Shown here: positions 1 through 6,257 of the stretch, one piece after another
How the letters are laid out: the number at the start of each line of letters is the position of its first letter
How positions within the stretch are numbered: position 1 is the first letter of the stretch
Assembly (NCBI GenBank): GCA_030592465.1
Contig: JAUVJB010000168.1
Coordinates: 1-6,753, forward strand
Direction: 5' to 3'
DNA: 6,753 bases
Origin: Bacteroidota bacterium
Lineage (GTDB): Bacteria > Bacteroidota > Bacteroidia > Bacteroidales > B39-G9
Notes under the pieces: model-generated
Databases searched by the model: none
Seen by the model: only the letters and a program-made list of their open reading frames with translations
What the model was told of the DNA's origin: nothing
Made by a program: the position numbers and the translations under genes

Positions 1-59
1 GCACGCAGACAGGCACAGGCAGGCGAAGCAATCTATTTATTTTCACCACTCCACCACTT

Positions 60-80
60 TTTCAGATTTATAATCTGAAA
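60..80. repeat. Hairpin A, perfect 9-bp stem with 3-nt loop
   Basis: The arms are TTTCAGATT (60-68) and AATCTGAAA (72-80) around the loop TAT, with one further possible G-T pair outside. No T-tract follows on either strand, so it does not look like an ordinary intrinsic terminator. It shares its size, 3-base loop and ATT/AAT apex with the hairpin at 108-130. It could be a REP-like palindrome, a protein-binding site or an RNA structure in the leader of the following gene. Confidence 0.7.
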
Positions 81-107
81 GTCTAAATAAACGAACGTAA
101 AGCAGAA

Positions 108-130
108 TTTTCGAATTGCAAATCCGAAAA
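108..130. repeat. Hairpin B, 10-bp stem with one mismatch and 3-nt loop
   Basis: The arms are TTTTCGAATT (108-117) and AATCCGAAAA (121-130) around the loop GCA. The only mismatch is A114 against C124, which becomes a G-T wobble on the opposite strand. The apex (ATT-3 nt-AAT) and the TC-rich and GA-rich outer arms match hairpin A, 27 bases upstream, so the two look like diverged copies of one unit. It ends 50 bases before the start codon of the S41 peptidase gene. Confidence 0.65.
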
Positions 131-156
131 AGAGAGTGTTTTTATTTTATTTGGTC

Positions 157-165
157 GTTAGCAAC
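157..165 (+). repeat. Left copy of 9-bp inverted repeat flanking the S41 gene
   Basis: The sequence GTTAGCAAC lies 15 bases before the ATG at 181. Its exact reverse complement, GTTGCTAAC, is at 1581-1589, 5 bases after the stop codon. The match does not extend meaningfully beyond 9 bases. The pair could mark the ends of an inserted gene module; chance similarity cannot be excluded. Confidence 0.5.
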
Positions 166-180
166 AAACAAAAGAAAAAA

Positions 181-1575
181 ATGAGACATAGAACATTATA
201 TTTGATAATAGCAATATTTTTTACAAACATTTGTTTTTCACAAAATGAAATAATTTCAAAAAATGAAGCAATTCAAGATATTGATACATTGCAAAAATAC
301 ATAGAAGAAATTCATCCTAACGCATATGCTTATGTGTCAAAGGAAGAAATGAATGAAAGATATAATAGCATAAAAAAATCAATCAGTGATAGCCTAACTA
401 TTTATGAATTATACAATTATCTGTCTTTTATTGCTGCGGAATATGGTGATGGTCATTTATCAATATTATTTCCAAAAGCATGGTATAAAAAATTCATTAA
501 AATTTTCCCCGCTACAATAAATATTGACATTAATAATAAAAAATTATTTATTCAGAAAGTAGATTCTGGATTGAATATTCCAAACGGTGCTGAAATAATT
601 GAAATAAATGGAATTTCTGCAAAAAACATTATTGATACAATGCTTATTTGTCAAAGTGGTGAATCGAATGCTTTTAGAGCTGAAAGGGTGAAATGGCTTT
701 TTCCTCAATTATTATACTCTATTTATAAAATGTATGGCAATTTCAAGATAATCTACAAAAATAGAGGAAATCTTACAGAGGATACAATACAAGGGATTAG
801 TTATCGGAAATATAGAAATTTAGGTAATGAAAATGGAAAACAAAAAAAGGATTATAGTGCTAAATTTTTATTTGATATTAAGACTTGTATAATTGATTTT
901 AGGGAATTTTTTGAATTAAATAAGTTTCATGTATTTATTGACACTACTTTTAGTCAGATAAAAGATAAAGGTATTAAATATCTTGTTATAGACCTTCGCA
1001 ATAATTCAGGGGGTGATTCACGATTAGGAGATGAATTTTTTCAATATATTGCCAAAGAGCCTTTCAGTCAATATGGAAAAACTATTATGAAAGTCAGTCG
1101 TCATTTGAAAATATTGTGGAAAGATTATTTTTTATCTCAAGGTTATATTGATAGTACAATGCTTGATAAAGTTTTATCTATCCCAAATGGAAGCATTATT
1201 GACCCTGACGAAAAATTATATAGTGAAGAGGAAGATAGTCTGATTTTTTTGCGAGAAAATCTATTACGATATACAGGAACGATTTTTTTATTAACAAGCC
1301 CAGCAACATTCTCATCTGCTGCTGACTTTGCATGGTGTTTTAAACATTATAATATGGGGAAAGTTGTTGGTGAAGAAACAGGTGGTTGGGGTCTATGTTA
1401 TGGGGATAATGTTTATGCTGAACTACCGAATAGCAGAATAGCAATCAATGTGTCTTGTAAGTTATTTTATGATATTGGGGCAACTGAAAAGAGTACTCAT
1501 GGAGTAATACCAGATTATTCAGTAAAATCTGAAAAAGCTTTGGACTACACCTTAAAATTGATTGAAAATGAATAA
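181..1575 (+). CDS. Secreted S41-family peptidase, tricorn-like branch
   Basis: Predicted exported serine peptidase of 464 residues; substrate unknown. Residues 1-20 form a signal peptide (basic MRHR, hydrophobic LYLIIAIFF, then CFS before Gln21, a Ser-Gln junction common in Bacteroidota). The S41 core includes VIDLRNNSGG (269-278) and LTSPATFSSAADF (371-383), with Ser378 the probable nucleophile. The Lys of CtpA-type enzymes is absent: the equivalent strand reads VVGEETGG (395-402). Instead there is GDGH (89-92) with His92 and TEKSTHGVIPD (435-445) with Glu436. Glu436 lies 58 residues after the Ser, the same spacing as Ser965-Glu1023 in tricorn protease, so a His/Ser/Glu arrangement is inferred. 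No clear PDZ domain is recognised, although 110-145 may be a degenerate one. The ATG at 181 is preferred over an upstream in-frame GTG at 136, because the signal peptide begins here and an A-rich tract precedes it. Hairpins and a short inverted repeat flank the gene. It converges with the kinase gene at 1707. Confidence 0.85.
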   Translation: MRHRTLYLIIAIFFTNICFSQNEIISKNEAIQDIDTLQKYIEEIHPNAYAYVSKEEMNERYNSIKKSISDSLTIYELYNYLSFIAAEYGDGHLSILFPKAWYKKFIKIFPATINIDINNKKLFIQKVDSGLNIPNGAEIIEINGISAKNIIDTMLICQSGESNAFRAERVKWLFPQLLYSIYKMYGNFKIIYKNRGNLTEDTIQGISYRKYRNLGNENGKQKKDYSAKFLFDIKTCIIDFREFFELNKFHVFIDTTFSQIKDKGIKYLVIDLRNNSGGDSRLGDEFFQYIAKEPFSQYGKTIMKVSRHLKILWKDYFLSQGYIDSTMLDKVLSIPNGSIIDPDEKLYSEEEDSLIFLRENLLRYTGTIFLLTSPATFSSAADFAWCFKHYNMGKVVGEETGGWGLCYGDNVYAELPNSRIAINVSCKLFYDIGATEKSTHGVIPDYSVKSEKALDYTLKLIENE

Positions 1576-1580
1576 TGTCA

Positions 1581-1589
1581 GTTGCTAAC
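1581..1589 (-). repeat. Right copy of 9-bp inverted repeat flanking the S41 gene
   Basis: GTTGCTAAC is the exact reverse complement of the repeat at 157-165. It begins 5 bases after the TAA of the S41 peptidase gene. An AAAAATTGG string follows at 1599-1607 and recurs in the arm of the hairpin at 1661-1695. Confidence 0.5.
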
Positions 1590-1660
1590 ATGCAATAAAA
1601 AAATTGGGCAGAAAGTGCTAAATGTGAATATTTTAACATTAAATAAACGGTATAGTAAAT

Positions 1661-1695
1661 TGAAAAATTGGTGTTTCAAAACGTCCAATTTTTCA
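1661..1695. terminator. 11-bp hairpin, candidate bidirectional terminator between convergent genes
   Basis: The perfect arms are TGAAAAATTGG (1661-1671) and CCAATTTTTCA (1685-1695). The 13-base interior can add a short GTT/AAC pairing, interrupted by a wobble and a bulge. The stem has A-tract and T-tract ends on both strands and sits between the S41 gene (stop 1575) and the kinase gene (stop 1707), the right place to stop transcription from both sides. The T-run lies within the stem and only four bases of it are G-C pairs, so termination strength is uncertain. It may instead be part of the module flanking the S41 gene. Confidence 0.5.
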
Positions 1696-1706
1696 TATTG
1701 CCACCA

Positions 1707-2246
1707 TTAAAGCTCATTCAAGTATTTTATTGCTTTTTTTAATCTTTCTTCACTAATACCTGATATTATTTTATAGTTAAAATTATATTTTTCTAATTCA
1801 TTTTTGTAAATATTGAATAATTCTTCTCTATTGTCAGGATTTTCTCTAACAGCATCGAATTCCCATTCAATATTGGTATTACATAATAAAAATAAATCAA
1901 TTTTGTTTTTTTTTATTTCATTGTCTAACCATGAGGGATATTTATGATATACAACCTGAAACCAAACTTTTGTAATAATTAGATATGTATCGAAAAAGAT
2001 AAATTTATTAGCATCATTGAAATTTTTATTAGCTGTTTCAATTTGGTTTTTGGAAATTTTAACCAAATCGTTATAGTTATAAGGTCTATTTAGATTTTCA
2101 ACATATTCACGTGCATATTCAGGCACCCAAATTGTGTTAAAATATTCTGAGAGTTGTTTGCACAAAGCAGTTTTCCCGGTTGATTCAGGACCTAATATTA
2201 CTATTCGCTTAATACGATGTTCGATTTTTTTATTTCTTTTTTCCAT
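1707..2246 (-). CDS. NadR-type ribosylnicotinamide kinase (P-loop ATPase)
   Basis: Predicted cytoplasmic kinase of 179 residues that phosphorylates nicotinamide riboside to NMN using ATP. The Walker A motif is GPESTGKT (19-26). It is followed by a conserved VPEYAREYVE segment (41-50), a Walker B-like FFDTYLIITKVWF (84-96), and a lid region with Arg residues in DAVRENPDNREELF (131-144). This matches the C-terminal kinase domain of NadR; the NadR DNA-binding and adenylyltransferase domains are absent, so NMN adenylylation must occur elsewhere. The only ATG is at 2246, inside the end of pnuC: the genes overlap by 46 bases in different frames, implying translational coupling. No Shine-Dalgarno sequence is visible. 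The pairing with pnuC supports the substrate assignment; the gene could also be annotated merely as an AAA-family ATPase. Confidence 0.85.
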   Translation of the reverse strand: MEKRNKKIEHRIKRIVILGPESTGKTALCKQLSEYFNTIWVPEYAREYVENLNRPYNYNDLVKISKNQIETANKNFNDANKFIFFDTYLIITKVWFQVVYHKYPSWLDNEIKKNKIDLFLLCNTNIEWEFDAVRENPDNREELFNIYKNELEKYNFNYKIISGISEERLKKAIKYLNEL

Positions 2247-2818
2247 TCAAAATAACCAATTATTGCCAAAATTGTATAAACAAAAAATAAGAAACTTGTT
2301 GAATAAAGTTCTTTATAAATATACAAACCTAATGAAACGGCATCAACAATTATCCAAATTAGCCATTGTTCAATATATTTTTTTGTCAACATCCATGTAG
2401 CAACAATGCTTGCCGATGTTGTAAAAGAATCCCAATAGGGTAGAGGAGAATCTGTATAATTTTTAAGTATAAATGCAATAAATAGAAATAATACAAAAGT
2501 TATAACAATTAGAATAATACCCAATTTTTTTGTTACTGTAATAATTTGTATTTGATTAGTCTTTTTGTCCTTATTTTCACCATGAAGCCAACTATACCAA
2601 CCATAAAAACTAATTACGAGATAATAAACCTGTAAGCTCATGTCAGCATAAAACTTCGAATAAAAAAACACATAAATATAAAGAGCCGATGTTATGATGC
2701 CGACAGGCCAAAGTAAAATGTTCTGTTTTATTGAAAAAAATATATAAATTAAACCGAAAACAGTGCCGAAAAATTCAATGTAATTATTTGTAAACCAATT
2801 AAATACAACATCTATCAT
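2201..2818 (-). CDS. pnuC: PnuC-family nicotinamide riboside transporter
   Basis: Inner-membrane protein of 205 residues, typical PnuC length, predicted to let nicotinamide riboside enter by facilitated diffusion, with phosphorylation by the neighbouring kinase trapping it in the cell. About seven hydrophobic segments can be seen (roughly 13-30, 33-52, 60-77, 97-118, 128-145, 150-168, 172-190). Family landmarks include NILLWPVG (33-40), FYGWYSW (71-77), WIIVDAVSLGLYIYK (155-169) and the closing AIIGYFEWKK (185-194). Some PnuC relatives in Bacteroidota carry thiamine (PnuT) or other vitamins, but those usually sit beside thiamine genes or a TPP riboswitch, and neither is present here. It starts 96 bases after the CtpA-type gene on the same strand, so co-transcription with that gene is possible. 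Confidence 0.9.
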   Translation of the reverse strand: MIDVVFNWFTNNYIEFFGTVFGLIYIFFSIKQNILLWPVGIITSALYIYVFFYSKFYADMSLQVYYLVISFYGWYSWLHGENKDKKTNQIQIITVTKKLGIILIVITFVLFLFIAFILKNYTDSPLPYWDSFTTSASIVATWMLTKKYIEQWLIWIIVDAVSLGLYIYKELYSTSFLFFVYTILAIIGYFEWKKEIKKSNIVLSE

Positions 2819-2856
2819 AACATGGGGTTTCGAGTTTAATGTTTACCCGGTTAAAT

Positions 2857-2877
2857 AATTTCTAATTTCCAATTTCA
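2857..2877. repeat. Three tandem 7-base units (AATTTCN)
   Basis: AATTTC recurs at 2857, 2864 and 2871, exactly 7 bases apart (AATTTCT, AATTTCC, AATTTCA). It lies in the gap between the CtpA-type gene and pnuC. A second 7-base array lies 23 bases further on. Confidence 0.55.
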
Positions 2878-2894
2878 TCATCCAAGTTATGTGT

Positions 2895-2902
2895 CAAAAT
2901 TA
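2895..2902 (-). promoter_or_regulatory. Possible -7 element for pnuC and kinase
   Basis: Read on the - strand this is TAATTTTG, matching the Bacteroidota -7 consensus TAnnTTTG. It lies 76 bases before the pnuC start. No TTG is found at the expected 17-23 base spacing upstream, where the 7-base repeats and the end of the CtpA-type gene lie. It is therefore weak support for an internal promoter. Confidence 0.2.
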
Positions 2903-2928
2903 AATCTTAAATCTTCATTCTTTATTCT
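2901..2928. repeat. Four degenerate tandem 7-base units spanning a stop codon
   Basis: The units TAAATCT, TAAATCT, TCATTCT and TTATTCT follow one another without gaps. The array runs from the spacer into the last codons and the TGA stop (2915-2917) of the CtpA-type gene, so the final residues (about IKNKE) are partly encoded by repeat units. Expansion or loss of a 7-base unit upstream of the stop would shift the frame of the C-terminal tail. Confidence 0.5.
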
Positions 2929-4537
2929 TAATAGTAGTTAGATTATTTTTATATAATGAAGGATTATCTAAAACTTCAACAGCTTTTTTGAAAATAGGAT
3001 TAATTTGATTAATAACTTGATAATATTCACTTGTACCCCACAGGCTGCTCGCAATAAGTGCTTTTAATTGTACCTTTATTATATCTTTAGATATGTTAAA
3101 GTCTTTTTCGTTTTCTTCTACACCTTGTTTTTTTGCAAACTTTATAAATTTGTTTAATTTGTCGTTGTCAAATTCATATTCGTTGTTAAACATGGTGAAG
3201 TCAGAATATTGTTTTGTTAATTTTTTTCTATTGTCATCTACATATTTATAAATAAATTTATTAAGAATTCCTTTTCGCCATAAATCAATATAATAATCAG
3301 AATTTTTTGTTGTGTCGATAGGAACAAAAATATCAGGCATTATACCACCTCCACCAAAAACAAATCGTTTATTAATCAGAGTTTGATATTTTAGAGAATC
3401 AGGGAAATGAATACTGTCCCGATTTGTAAGTTCTCCATTATTATATCTGTTGATTAAATCCATTCGATATTCTTTAACTCCTTTATTATAAGGCTTTTGA
3501 ATGCATCTTCCTGTTGGAGTATAATAATGGGCAATAGTTAACCGTATCATTGAGCCGTCAGGTAAAGGGTATTGTCTTTGTACCAAACCTTTTCCAAACG
3601 AACGTCTGCCAACCACAACACCTCTGTCCCAATCTTGAATAGCACCGGTAACAATTTCGCTGGCAGATGCCGAACCTTCGTTAATCATAATAACTAATCT
3701 GCCTTCTTCAAAATCACCTTTTTTTGTAGCTTTATATTCTTCTTTCGGGTTGTTTAAACCATGAGTATAGACAATCATTTTATTATCATCTAAATATTCA
3801 TCAGCTAATTTAATAGCAGTACTCATATACCCGCCACCGTTATTTGTTAAGTCGAGAATGATTTTTTTAACATTTTTTTCTTTTAATTTTTTAAAAGTTT
3901 TTTTGTATTCGTCCATGCTTGTTGCTGCAAAACGACTTAGTTTAATATATCCGATATCATCGCTAACCATATAAGCAGCATCGAGACTATAGATAGGAAT
4001 TTTATCCCGAGTAATAACAAAGTCAAGTATCTTCTTTATACTTTTACGTTTTATACCAACTGTAACCTTTGTGCCTTTTTTACCTCTTAGTTTTTTGAAT
4101 ACTTGATTATTGGTAATACCTATTCCTGCAATGTTTTCTCCATCAACAGTAAGTATTCTATCGCCTGCAAGAATACCTATTTTTTCTGAAGGTCCGCCTG
4201 ATATTGGCGTTACTACTAATAGTGTGTCGTTAAAAATATTGAACTGAATACCAATACCATCAAAACTTCCTTGTAAAGGCTCATTCATTTCTTTAACTTC
4301 TTTTTCACTGATATAAATTGAATGAGGGTCTAAATCTTTTAGAACTTGGACAATAGCATCGTCAACTAATTTTTTTTGATTTATTGTATCAACATAAAAA
4401 GTTTTAACTAATCCGAGCACCCTGCTGAATTTATAAATATCTTGATTAAACACTTGCGAATGAGCAACTTGTGTTAATGATAAGAATAATGTGAATAATA
4501 GTAGATATTTAGCACAAAAATGGTTAAGTTTTTTCAT
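2915..4537 (-). CDS. CtpA-type C-terminal processing protease (S41A, PDZ)
   Basis: Exported serine protease of 540 residues, expected in the periplasm, where the family trims or degrades envelope proteins from their C-termini. A signal peptide covers 1-27 (KK start, LLLFTLFLSL core, AHS before Gln28). An N-terminal helical region (about 30-85) precedes a PDZ domain (about 87-165, with GIGIQF and LAGDRILTVDG). The S41 core includes ILDLTNNGGG (227-236), GSASASE (288-294) and SFGKGLVQ (313-320). Ser291, Lys316 and Gln320 fit the Ser-Lys-Gln triad of B. subtilis CtpB, with the same Ser-to-Lys spacing of 25, so the enzyme looks active. An extension of about 140 residues after FGGGGIMPD (394-402) is usual for Bacteroidota homologues. 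The start at 4537 gives a complete signal peptide. A -7-like element lies 26 bases upstream. Substrate unknown. Confidence 0.92.
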   Translation of the reverse strand: MKKLNHFCAKYLLLFTLFLSLTQVAHSQVFNQDIYKFSRVLGLVKTFYVDTINQKKLVDDAIVQVLKDLDPHSIYISEKEVKEMNEPLQGSFDGIGIQFNIFNDTLLVVTPISGGPSEKIGILAGDRILTVDGENIAGIGITNNQVFKKLRGKKGTKVTVGIKRKSIKKILDFVITRDKIPIYSLDAAYMVSDDIGYIKLSRFAATSMDEYKKTFKKLKEKNVKKIILDLTNNGGGYMSTAIKLADEYLDDNKMIVYTHGLNNPKEEYKATKKGDFEEGRLVIMINEGSASASEIVTGAIQDWDRGVVVGRRSFGKGLVQRQYPLPDGSMIRLTIAHYYTPTGRCIQKPYNKGVKEYRMDLINRYNNGELTNRDSIHFPDSLKYQTLINKRFVFGGGGIMPDIFVPIDTTKNSDYYIDLWRKGILNKFIYKYVDDNRKKLTKQYSDFTMFNNEYEFDNDKLNKFIKFAKKQGVEENEKDFNISKDIIKVQLKALIASSLWGTSEYYQVINQINPIFKKAVEVLDNPSLYKNNLTTIKNKE

Positions 4538-4562
4538 TTGTAAATATTTTTTTATTTTTTTT

Positions 4563-4570
4563 CAAAGATA
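4563..4570 (-). promoter_or_regulatory. Possible -7 element for the CtpA-type protease gene
   Basis: On the - strand this reads TATCTTTG, a full match to TAnnTTTG, and ends 26 bases before the ATG at 4537. It overlaps a tandem AATATCTTT repeat, so a second, slightly weaker copy (TATCTTTA) lies just upstream. No TTG is found at the usual distance for a -33 element; the nearest is too far away. Confidence 0.35.
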
Positions 4571-4660
4571 TTAAAGATATTGATAATATTTTAAATTTTA
4601 TTGTTTTTTTAACAATTGTAGAGACTTCCGACCGTTGATACTATACATGTTGTCCGAATT

Positions 4661-4690
4661 TTTTGAGATACTAAAACAAAATTATTTTTG
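4661..4690 (+). promoter_or_regulatory. Candidate Bacteroidota promoter for the PIN-PhoH gene
   Basis: TTTTG at 4661-4665 and TATTTTTG at 4683-4690 match the -33 (TTTG/TTG) and -7 (TAnnTTTG) elements, separated by 17 bases, within the reported range. Transcription from here would leave an untranslated leader of roughly 170 bases before the ATG at 4866. The -7 element overlaps an 8-bp inverted repeat (AAACAAAA 4674-4681, TTTTGTTT 4686-4693). In DNA this AT-rich, chance matches are common. Confidence 0.4.
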
Positions 4691-4865
4691 TTTCAGCCTT
4701 TCAGTTTTATAGATTTCAGGTGTTATTTTTTTCGGGGTGTTAAAAAGTCTAATCATTGCTTATATTAATCGCATTTTTAATATTTTTTTATCAGAAAATA
4801 TTTTTTAAATAAATTTATTTTATTAATTTTATAACAATAATAGATAAACATAAAAAAATAAAGAT

Positions 4866-6185
4866 ATGGATATTAAAAAGACTTTTGTATTAGACACAAA
4901 TGTTATTCTTCACGATTATAAATGTGTTTATAATTTTCAAGGGAACGACGTAGTAATTCCTATTGTTGTACTCGAAGAGTTAGATAAGTTTAAAAAAGGC
5001 AACGGAATTATTAATTATAATGCAAGAGAGTTTACTCGCGAATTAGACAAGTTATCAGGAGATATGTTGTTTAGAGGAGGTGTTAGTCTTGGAGAGAATA
5101 AAGGCAAGCTATATGTGATAACCGGCAAACCTTTTTCTGATGAATTGAAAGAATCATTTTTTCAAGATATTCCCGATCATAGAATTTTAGCAGTAGCTGA
5201 TTATTTACGGAAAAAAGATCCAAATACTGTCTTAATTACAAAAGACATAAATTTGAGGTTAAAAGCAAAATCACTAAATATTCAATCACAAGATTATGAA
5301 ACAGGGAAGATAAAAGATATTAAGGCAATAAATAAAATAATCCCGACTTTTGATAATGTTGACGATGCAATAATCTCAAGATTATATAAAAATCATGAAG
5401 GAGTCCCTGTTGAAGAGTTTAAATTCGACAAATTACCATTAGCCCATAAATATTCAATTTTAAGAAGTGGCAAATCAAGCGTTATAACACATTACGACCC
5501 TTTTAATAAAGTAATAAACAGAGTTGTTAAACATCCTTATTATGGTATTGAACCAAGAAATGCTGAACAAACATTTTCGTTAGATGCTTTGTCGCGACCT
5601 GAAGTACAGTTGGTTTCGCTTACAGGTAAAGCTGGCACAGGTAAAACATTACTTGCATTAGCTGCTGCTTTGCAACAAATAGGTAAATTTAATCAGGTAT
5701 TATTAGCAAGACCAATTGTTCCTCTTTCTAACAGAGACCTTGGATTTTTACCCGGCGATGTTAACGATAAAATTGGACCATATATGCAACCCTTATTTGA
5801 TAATCTCTCTGTAATTAAGCATAAGTTTAAACAGGGTAGTAAAGAATATCTTAAAATTGAAGAATATTTAAAAGAAGAAAGGTTGGTAATAACACCATTA
5901 GCCTATATTCGTGGAAGAAGTTTGTCAGATGTATTTTTTATTGTTGACGAAGCACAAAATTTAACGCCACACGAAGTAAAAACAATTATTACTCGTGCAG
6001 GAGAAGGAACGAAAATAATATTTACGGGAGATATTCAACAGATTGACAGCCCTTATTTAGATGAAAAATCAAATGGACTTTCATATCTCTCTGAAAAAAT
6101 GAGAGGTCAAGACATATTTGCACATGTTAATCTTGTGAAAGGAGAAAGAAGTTATCTCGCAGATTTGGCAAGTAATTTATTATAA
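4866..6185 (+). CDS. PIN-PhoH fusion ATPase/ribonuclease (YlaK-like)
   Basis: Predicted cytoplasmic protein of 439 residues joining an N-terminal PIN nuclease domain (about 5-145) to a C-terminal PhoH-type P-loop ATPase (about 230-439). The PIN acidic residues appear intact: Asp10 in LDTNVIL, Glu37 in VVLEELDKF, Asp104 in IPDHRIL and Asp127 in TKDINLRLKA. The PhoH part has Walker A GKAGTGKT (254-261), Walker B FFIVDEAQN (357-365), a sensor-like FTGDIQQID (386-394) and Arg427 in GERS. The length and order match the YlaK/PhoH2 type, whose mycobacterial members unwind and cleave RNA with ATP; RNA processing or quality control is inferred. No antitoxin-like gene precedes it, unlike mycobacterial phoAT-phoH2. 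The start is preceded by A-rich sequence with no Shine-Dalgarno. A response-regulator gene follows after 72 bases. Confidence 0.92.
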   Translation: MDIKKTFVLDTNVILHDYKCVYNFQGNDVVIPIVVLEELDKFKKGNGIINYNAREFTRELDKLSGDMLFRGGVSLGENKGKLYVITGKPFSDELKESFFQDIPDHRILAVADYLRKKDPNTVLITKDINLRLKAKSLNIQSQDYETGKIKDIKAINKIIPTFDNVDDAIISRLYKNHEGVPVEEFKFDKLPLAHKYSILRSGKSSVITHYDPFNKVINRVVKHPYYGIEPRNAEQTFSLDALSRPEVQLVSLTGKAGTGKTLLALAAALQQIGKFNQVLLARPIVPLSNRDLGFLPGDVNDKIGPYMQPLFDNLSVIKHKFKQGSKEYLKIEEYLKEERLVITPLAYIRGRSLSDVFFIVDEAQNLTPHEVKTIITRAGEGTKIIFTGDIQQIDSPYLDEKSNGLSYLSEKMRGQDIFAHVNLVKGERSYLADLASNLL

Positions 6186-6190
6186 TTAAT

Positions 6191-6221
6191 TTTGATTAAT
6201 GATTTTTTTTATTTATATTTC
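6191..6221 (+). promoter_or_regulatory. Possible promoter for the response-regulator gene
   Basis: TTTG at 6191-6194 and TATATTTC at 6214-6221 (one mismatch to TAnnTTTG) are separated by 19 bases, the favoured spacing in Bacteroidota. A transcript would begin about 30 bases before the ATG at 6258. If real, the regulator can be transcribed independently of the PIN-PhoH gene. Confidence 0.35.
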
Positions 6222-6257
6222 GTTCAAATAGTAAAAGTGATTTTTGTTAATTAAAAA

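Larger units (their letters stand above)
1..135. other. Non-coding left edge with G+C-rich tract
   Basis: This stretch lies before the first gene. The first 30 bases are two-thirds G+C, in sharp contrast with the AT-rich remainder, and contain CAGGCA twice in tandem (10-15 and 16-21). From about 60 onward it holds two hairpins, listed separately. All three forward frames are open at the very edge and close by about base 84, but none resembles a known protein end, so no truncated gene is called. The base composition suggests a different origin from the flanking genes, for example the tail of a neighbouring repeated or inserted segment. That is inference. Confidence 0.5.
4538..4865. other. 328-bp divergent intergenic region, no gene seen
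   Basis: This region separates the CtpA-type gene from the divergent PIN-PhoH gene. Near the left end is a tandem 9-base repeat (AAAGATATT at 4564-4572 and 4573-4581, then the similar GATAATATT). The centre, about 4619-4660, is less AT-rich than both sides. TTTCAG occurs three times (4691, 4699, 4714). From about 4740 to the PhoH start the DNA is almost entirely A and T. A 21-codon open frame at 4647-4712 is too short to call. Two candidate promoter elements are listed separately. No recognisable riboswitch or RNA gene is seen. Confidence 0.6.

Noticed and set aside
1..84. Truncated gene entering from the left edge
   Set aside because: All three forward frames stay open briefly, but the translations are rich in Arg/Gln/His or Gly/Thr without any recognisable ending, as expected from G+C-rich non-coding DNA.
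136..180. GTG start at 136 extending the S41 peptidase by 15 residues
   Set aside because: The extension would bury the signal peptide behind extra residues and run through the 9-bp repeat. The ATG at 181, after an A-rich tract, gives a normal signal peptide.
157..1589. Classical integron attC boxes at the 9-bp repeats
   Set aside because: GTTAGCA and TGCTAAC each differ at two positions from the R' (GTTRRRY) and R'' (RYYYAAC) consensus. No complete folded attC follows the gene and no integrase is in the window. A cassette of another type remains open.
1445..1639. Open frame of 64 codons on the - strand
   Set aside because: It lies largely antisense to the conserved C-terminal part of the S41 peptidase gene, has no recognisable domain, and runs into the inverted-repeat spacer. 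It is a shadow frame.
2134..2400. Open frame of 88 codons on the + strand
   Set aside because: It is antisense to the well-supported kinase and pnuC genes, and its translation shows no domain or protein-like pattern.
2819..2914. Riboswitch upstream of pnuC
   Set aside because: The 96 bases contain 7-base repeats and only weak short pairings (for example GGGT with ACCC). I could not match them to NAD, TPP or preQ1 riboswitch features.
4647..4712. 21-codon open frame with ATG in the divergent intergenic region
   Set aside because: It is very short, lacks a convincing translation signal, and overlaps the candidate promoter for the PIN-PhoH gene. Nothing supports expression.
4866..6185. Toxin-antitoxin module built on the PIN domain
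   Set aside because: The PIN domain is fused to a PhoH ATPase and no small antitoxin gene lies upstream. The protein matches the widely conserved YlaK-like form.
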